23,596 bases of DNA from Candolleomyces eurysporus (lineage: Eukaryota > Basidiomycota > Agaricomycetes > Agaricales > Psathyrellaceae). A program made the position numbers and the translations under genes. The stretch spans positions 1 to 23,596 of the forward strand of contig JANBPK010000111.1 of assembly GCA_027579435.1 (NCBI GenBank). Direction: 5' to 3'. The notes under the pieces were generated by a model. That model worked only from the letters and a program-made list of their open reading frames with translations, made no database searches and was not told the origin of the DNA. Shown piece after piece: positions 17,708-23,596 of the stretch; within the stretch, counting starts at the first letter, position 1; the number at the start of each line of letters is the position of its first letter.

Positions 17708-19309
17708 GTCGGCTAAGTAGCTAATTGTCGTCCTTTCTTCCTTTGTTTATATTTAAATTTATCTTTTAGGAGCAGAAGCAGTTGGAAGGATGGTAGGGAG
17801 AAAGATGAATACGGAAGGAAGGAGACACCGAAAAAGGAGTTTAGGAGATGCGAAATGGCGATTTCTGTGGATTGAATGTATACTGTGGGGAGGACGATGA
17901 AGAGGAATTAATTGGGGACGCAGAGAACCAGCTTGGTCACTCTTGCCCCATGAACGTCAGGTGGTGTCCGTGTTCGGACAGACCAACCCTTTTTCGAGCA
18001 GAATGCCGGGTACAGGTCACAATTCGGGCTGATTCAATTCTCAGTCCGGGCTATCCGCGGGGGGAACCTTGGATACCATTCTGTTTACCATCCGTTTTTC
18101 CAGTTTATGCATCGGTACAAAGCATACGTAGTAAAGTGACACTCCTAGCATATGCCATAGAAACCTCCTTATATTAACTGGGAGGTCGTATGGACCTTCC
18201 CTCGACGTCTGGTCGGGTTTTGATCCGGGTTTTTCAACTCCGTAAGTNCGACGCGCTGGAATCAGACCGGAAGATATTTCCAGTCATGCAGAATACAGTA
18301 TCTTCAGTCTTTTCAGTCTTTAATGCGGGAGTATCAGTCTTGGTGAGTGTTAAGGAGCTAACACGGAGCGGAGTATCTGCTGATGGGCGACGGGGCTAAA
18401 CTAGAACGGGAAACAGAGGTTACGGCTATGACCCATCCAGACTACCTCGCTCATTCGATTGTAGGCGCTCCTGATAGACTAATAGTTTGAATGGTCGAGC
18501 TCCTCGTTCGTAAGACTTTCGCAAACAGCGGTTGTCATCGAACAACGTTCTTATGTACGCCAGCTCTCGGCGGCAGACAGATGAGACCCGCACAGGGTCA
18601 CTGTTTCTGAGATTCGATCAGGGGGGGGGGGGGCTCTATGTTCTGTCGACTGAACCTCAGTTCCTCGCTTATTTAATAGTCCGCCGGCCCGTCTATTGAT
18701 GGCACATCCTGCCTTTTTCTTTTTTTGAGATTTATTTTTGTTTGACGATGGGTACGCTTTGGTCATGCTTCGTTGCGATATGTAGTTTTAGGAGATAGAT
18801 TGTATTAAGTTTGTGTCTGATTTCTGGTATGTAGTACGCGCTCCTTCCAACGCGATCCATTTCCCTCTTTCCGTTTATAGATTTTCTGGGACTCGAGCTG
18901 TAACTCAGCTCTGATTCGTAGTGTCAAGGACCGGCTTCTCCCTCGAAGAACGAGGCAGTTCTAGCCGTGGAAGATGGTCGTTGTCGATTTAATTTCTTTA
19001 GGGTGTAGCCATATCTCTCTAAGTATAATAATGAGTGTCGTCTGGATGTATGCCACGTAAGCGGGCCACTCGGGATTGTAAGTTCAAAGTTACCGACGAT
19101 GTCAGAGCATGACTCGTAAAAATGCTGACAACCGGGATCACGTCCGCTCCCGGAACACAATTCGGCAACCAGCGGGCCTGCGTGATGCAAGGATAGCACA
19201 GCCTCTTTTCGATTTGCATCCGCACTACACCCACCTCTACCGAGCTCTGGTCTCGCCAATCCTCTCTACTCGTTGTCTCAACGTGTCTGATATCGACATA
19301 GAAGCGATA
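17708..19309. other. Gene-poor stretch with a poly-G run
   Basis: A plus-strand frame at 17848-18177 (109 codons, starting MRNGDFCGLNVYCGEDDEEE) begins divergently from the orphan gene, but it lacks motifs and looks chance-like after residue 40. The frame at 18190-18399 contains the N at 18248 and an unremarkable sequence. A run of thirteen G lies at 18621-18633. From 19109 the frame of the next gene is already open in-phase, and this part is treated here as its 5' leader. Confidence 0.4.
18621..18633 (+). repeat. Thirteen-G homopolymer
   Basis: An uninterrupted run of thirteen G between ATCA and CTCT. It may form a quadruplex-prone or slippage-prone site; its exact length is doubtful given other homopolymer problems in this assembly. 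Confidence 0.8.
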
Positions 19310-20380
19310 ATGGCTCCACCTTCGTACCCACTCTCCGTCGACGCGACCCCTGGCGACATCTTGGTGGCTTCGGTTGACTACGCTTTCAGGGGCTTGCCCT
19401 CCACCACTGTCCAGTCTTTGTGCGATGTGGCTGGGGGCGTCTTCCACCATCGGGGCGCTACGGTGAACAGGATGGGAAACCCCCATCGTACCTCTCAGAT
19501 CGTTGCAGGTTCAGCCGTCAATACAGCGATACCATCCGTCCCCCATAACAGGTACGATCGTGGAGGCTACGAGCAGTACGCGCGGCCCATGACCGGAAGT
19601 GACTCATCGGTGCAGCATCAGGACCCGCCATATGATCCTTCTCGGCCTGCCTTTACCAACGTACATTTGGCTGCTAGTTCGTCCACTTCGAGGCTCGTAA
19701 ATCTTCGTTCTCCCCCGCTGGTCTCGTTTTGTCGGCCTCCGTCCCAATCCTATCTGCGTCCGTCTGTCCCTCTTGCCGTAGGCTCGTATAGGTTCGGTCC
19801 GCCTTCTTGGACGAGCCATTCTCTGAGGGCCGATCGCAATAGGAGCGTCCATCTCCGTGACGTACGAATTCATAGCCTCAGGAAGACGGTCATCGACTAT
19901 CGAGTCAATCTACGCCACAAGCGTCGAGGACAGCGCAAGTATTATGTGGTTACAAGAGGCCGTTGCTGCGGTGTTTGGGACTGCTGGTAAGTTACCCTAT
20001 GCCTCCTCGTCGAATTTGATTGTGTCTTACGATTGCGTTTTGGGTTACCTCGCTGTTCCCTCATTCTTCCCCGTACGCACACACGTTCGCTTTAACCTTG
20101 TTCCTGTATTATTTTTATATCTCTCGTCACCGCGGTGGTCTCTCCCTTTCCATCCTTTTTCGTTTGTGATCTTTATGTTCGATTCTGATTTTCGACCAGG
20201 CTCATTGTGGCCGCGATGCTTCGCATGGATACTGGGTGCACGGTGTTCAAGGGATACAGTAACTGGGAAGACGCCGTGAGGGCGTACCTAAACGCCAAAC
20301 ATCTCGGTCTCTTGTATGCTCTCCCGAGATCGCCGGAAGATATTCAGCTACTCGGATCGGTCGATAGGGCTATACAGTAA
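19310..20380 (+). CDS. Protein with C-terminal viroplasmin / RNase H1 N-terminal-type domain, 2 exons
   Basis: The start at 19310 (ATAATGGCT) has A at -3 and G at +4. An in-frame Met at 19109 would add 67 residues of leader-like sequence. Exon 1 ends at 19986 within a Trp codon, and the 213-nt intron 19987-20199 (GTAAGT...GACCAG) joins exon 2 to a TAA at 20378-20380, giving 285 residues. Residues 210-226 read KYYVVTRGRCCGVWDCW. Across the splice the chain continues LIVAAMLRMDTGCTVFKGYS and NWEDAVRAYL. This is the YxVxxGRxxGVxxxW...FKGYxxxxxA pattern of the caulimovirus viroplasmin/RNase H1 N-terminal domain (PF01693), which binds RNA-DNA hybrids in RNase H1. No catalytic RNase H domain follows. 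The first 200 residues are Ser/Pro/Arg-rich and probably disordered. The role is unknown. The domain call is strong, the N-terminal extent less so. Confidence 0.75.
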
Positions 20381-21249
20381 ATCGAATGTTTGGCCTCGTT
20401 GCTATTTTACATATTCTATCCAGGCCTACTTTTTCGTCCCGTCGTTGGACCTTTAAAGTTGTTCTTTTCCGCGAATTTTCTCTTCTTATTCTTGTACATA
20501 CGTCCCCGTCTCTCTGGTTTACGACGAAGATTAACTCTGAACCTCTTATATAGATCCGTATATACGTCTGTTTTTCTACATGTTCTTTGTTATTTTATTC
20601 AGCTCCTTGGCGGGATTTTCGCCTTATCCTCTGTCTGCTGCCATTGAGCCTAACACCTTCCGTTAGCGACTGTTAGCTCTCTTCTTTAACAATTTTTGAC
20701 GACGGCACCACCAAATTCCCCCGTCGCTCATATCTTTTGTGCACCTGTACCTGACAACCCCAATTTCATGTTCCCCGGGCACGACGGATTAAACAGCCTT
20801 CTGATCGAATACACGAGGCGTCTCAAATTGATCAAGCGAGATCCATCGCGCCGAGTACCTTACCGACGGTTCGTTTGACAGGCTTCCCTCACCATGCATC
20901 ATTTAAGTGACAAGAAGATCTAGATTTTCTGGCCTCGAGGCCCGTCCACCCTTGAGGATCGAAGATGAATTTGATAAAGGAAAGTTTGAGTCGATGCACC
21001 GCGGCGTCAGTTCAATCTGAAAGCCCTCGAAACGACATTTTTAAAATTTCACTAGTTCATTTCAGGAATGATACATCGCGTCCACCCAATCGAAATGACG
21101 TCCGAAGTAAGAAAATAAATAAAAGATTCCGCTAATAAATAGAACCACGAACCTACGAGCAGAATATAATTTGCACGCTACGTTGCTCTATACCGCCCTT
21201 CCGCAAGACGAAGACCAACTGTCCCATTCAAATTCATCGGCTGTCCACG
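20381..21249. other. Intergenic; T-rich 3' flank then AT-rich upstream region
   Basis: The T-rich part (20390-20650) gives a falsely hydrophobic frame and is best read as the 3' end of the viroplasmin-domain gene. A short frame ending at 20878, including MFPGHDGLNSLLIEYTRRLK, is protein-like but has no ATG near its beginning and no partner exon I can defend. It may be a relic. AT-rich sequence near 21108-21145 precedes the MYND gene. Confidence 0.4.
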
Positions 21250-23367
21250 ATGGACGAATCTACGGTACCGAGAGTAATTCTGGAGGTAAGCCTACCTGTC
21301 TCCTTCTGTCTACCTGGAGAATCGAGCCCCAACCAGATCATCGAGCGTGTGGGACAAGACCCGCTGAAGGACGCTTTTAATCTCGAGATGCTTCAGACTA
21401 TCGAGTGGAACCGGGGACCTATGAANGGCGCCCGGACTAGGTTGGTGGTCGCGCTCATCGAGCTTGCATGCGGACGATGCGTCGACGAAGTAGAGACACC
21501 AATGGCGGTTGTGTTTGGGTGCTGTATAGCGATCTGCGGGGAGTTCCCTGCAGCCGTATTCGGAGCGGCCTTCACCAACCGGATGTCTCCTCATGCAGAA
21601 ATAGGGTGCCTATTATCCGCGCTTATCCAGATGATCGACTTCCCATCCCAATATTTTCCTCTCGTCGAGAGTCCTTCGAATAGGGCTCTATGTCTGGCTT
21701 CCTCCGTCGTAGGAAAGCTACAAGAGGCAAACAAGCATCTGTTCGAGGCGTCCCCAAACTTCCATCTACTGGCAGTCGTAGCGTTCAGGCTCTGGTCGTG
21801 TGGAAGGGGCGCCGTGGACGTGTCGATTTTTCCTTCCATGTCATGGAAGCCCAATGGCGATATGGGCACCGAAGTCCTGCTGAACGTACTGACGAATGTC
21901 ATCTCTCGCTCTTATTTCTTGAAGTACTGCTCATCGGAGGGTCTGATAGGTTGGGAAACACTCGTTTCGTGGACCATCGGGAGGGCCATTATCCTTCAGC
22001 ACTCGACCGATCACACCCTTTTCGACGTATACAAACTCGCTCTTATATTTCACGTCCTATACGATGAATGCGTCGAATTCTCTTCTAGAATGGGTATATC
22101 GAAACCATTACGTTTGCTTTCGAGAGCCTCTACGAAGGGTTCCTCCATCACGCGAGATCACGCCGTCGCAGCGTCAGCACTCCTGACTGCGGTGTATAAC
22201 ACGACGCTGGTTCCTCTCGCCGGAAAAAGGTTGAGGAGGAAGCTGACCGCCTTGTTGGGATCCGATCTCCTTCCACCACTGCGAATAGTTATCCACCTCA
22301 CCGATCCCGATATGGACGACTGCGACATACAAGCCTCTTGGTCCTTATTCGTCCGTCTGATCGAACTCATCCAATTTCCGCAGAGCATACGGCCGCTTAG
22401 GAGGGCTACAAAAGCCTTGAGCCATGTATCACCGACGGATATACATCCGACATGGAGGACGTTTGTAGGAGTTACCAAGATTTTCTACGACGGGTACGCC
22501 AAGATGTTGATGTCAGGCAGCTACGGAATGTGCGATAATCTGAAGGTATCCGTCACTGTGTCTGTATAACGGTCCCTTATTGATTGAAATCGCTCCTTCG
22601 ACTAGTGCGAGAAGACCCAGATCGACGTCAAACGATGCAAAAACTGTCGACAAGTCTTTTACTGTAGTGAGGAGTGCCAGCGTGAAGACTGGGTCGTTGT
22701 GCATTCTCGAGACTGCCGGGGTTATCGTGATGGTATCTTGCCGGATAGTGAGCATCTTTCGCCGTGTTGCAGGAGTCCTAGTGTCCTGACGAGCCTACCA
22801 GACAATACTACATTCAGGAGGAGGTGCTTTCTTGCGCACGGGCTGAGCGGGATGATTGCTGGAAGCATTCTCTTTGCACCTACGTCGAACCCTCGACTGG
22901 TTGAACTTCAACATGATCCTGACCAACTCCAACTTTTCAGACTCGATCACATCCATTCGCCGTGGATAAATTATGGAATAGACGATATCCTACGGTCCGA
23001 AAAGGCTCAAAACGTTCCCCTCGCATTTACTGCGATGTTAACCCTAGCCAAGACGAGGAAGGATTTAAAACTGGTCGCGGTATACTTCGAAGACGATTTC
23101 GAAAGGGAAGAGGACGAAACCTTGGGGTCGATCGAGGAGTTGGAGGAGTCCTGCAAGGCCCAATTAACGGAAGACACTGACTGCGAGTGTGAAGGCGACG
23201 TAATCAAAAGACCGTCGTACCTCTTTTGCTTGTTCAAACGGCCCGTAGGTCCATCGACCGACAAGCAAGTCTATACCCCTTTCAAAGTGACGGAGACGGC
23301 AGATATCGGCCTTCTTGACATCGCGGAAGCGACGCCTTGTACTCCTATCACAATTCTTCGTGCATAG
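21250..23367 (+). CDS. MYND-type zinc-finger protein, probably 3 exons
   Basis: MYND fingers bind zinc and mediate protein contacts; the partner here is unknown. Start MDESTVPRVILE has a good context (CACGATGG). A likely 51-nt intron (21286-21336, GTAAGC...CCAACCAG) is followed by exon 2 to 22545. A 60-nt phase-0 intron (22546-22605, GTATCC...GACTAG) leads to exon 3, which ends with TAG at 23365-23367, giving 668 residues, or 685 if the first intron is retained. The MYND finger spans the second intron: MCDNLK | CEKTQIDVKRCKNC, then FYCSEECQREDW and VVVHSRDC. It has all eight ligands, with C-x4-C spacing in the first pair. The 400-residue region before it is helical and Leu/Ala/Ile-rich, as in many agaricomycete MYND proteins. 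The tail has an acidic segment (DDFEREEDETLGSIEELEES). The N at 21426 hides one base of one codon. No breaks are seen. Confidence 0.9.
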
Positions 23368-23596
23368 GGTCAATGCTCCTACACCATATCCTCTTTTTTG
23401 TTGAACGGCCCTCCTCCCGCAACCGGGTCAGCTCTGGCTCGAGTTTTTCTCCTATTATTTCTTGAAACATTTCTCTGTATATCCTCTACCGATTGTTCCC
23501 TTTTCTTGTCTGCTCCATATATTGAATATTAATCGTTCTAGATATTTGTCGACTCTCCACCGAATACTCCACGAAAAGAAGATTGGGGGTGACGTT

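Noticed and set aside
19857..20279. Plus-strand frame with SASIMWLQEAVAAVFGTAG as the coding frame of the viroplasmin-domain gene
   Set aside because: It has several upstream stops and does not join the second exon in phase. The other frame does, and it shows the YYVVTRGR domain motif.
20390..20647. 85-codon hydrophobic frame resembling a membrane protein
   Set aside because: The hydrophobicity follows from T-rich DNA directly after the stop of the preceding gene, as expected for a 3' untranslated region.
5386..23367. A CRISPR array, operon or other bacterial-style defence system
   Set aside because: There are no regularly spaced repeats and no tightly packed co-directional genes; the introns show that this is a eukaryotic nuclear region.

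Overview
The window looks like nuclear DNA of a basidiomycete fungus, most likely an agaricomycete. The genes carry many short GT-AG introns (51-60 nt is typical here). The gene families are ones that are expanded in mushroom-forming fungi: F-box-like proteins, a MYND zinc-finger protein, an AIG1-like GTPase, an RNase H1/viroplasmin-domain protein, and a RepHel Helitron with a DUF6570-like N-terminal region. There are seven isolated N bases. Four of them sit directly beside T homopolymers, so some of the broken reading frames may be assembly errors. No species can be named from sequence alone.

Layout. Bases 1-1730 hold no convincing gene but contain a diverged inverted repeat (812-950 / 1326-1477). 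An AIG1-like GTPase follows on the minus strand (1735-2843, four exons, one homopolymer frameshift). Facing away from it are a possible serine-carboxypeptidase tail (2871-3316) and a decayed paralogue of the same GTPase (3397-3690) whose intron positions match the intact copy. Bases 3691-5385 have no clear gene but include a cluster of TGACTC hexamers.

The largest feature is an autonomous-type Helitron on the minus strand (coding part 5386-11365). It appears as two open frames, a Rep half and a PIF1-type helicase half. The break between them coincides exactly with an N beside an A/T homopolymer, so the element probably encodes one intact RepHel protein of about 1,990 residues. Its ends could not be fixed.

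Bases 11366-12692 look intergenic and contain an 18-bp perfect palindrome. A ruined F-box-like gene (12693-13884) follows, with in-frame stops, frameshifts and a 111-bp tandem duplication. Next come a three-exon gene for an acidic Ser/Asp/Glu-rich protein (14567-15362, minus), a doubtful small ORF (15598-15816, minus), an F-box-like gene in two exons (15892-17040, plus), and a two-exon orphan gene of 107 codons (17329-17707, minus). After a gene-poor stretch there is a two-exon gene ending in a viroplasmin/RNase H1 N-terminal-type domain (19310-20380, plus) and a MYND-finger gene (21250-23367, plus).

These genes do not form a pathway or operon. The region reads as a fast-evolving accessory part of a fungal chromosome, with a transposon, lineage-expanded interaction-domain families and several decayed copies. 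The multi-exon models were built by hand from splice signals and reading-frame continuity. No transcripts or database searches were available.
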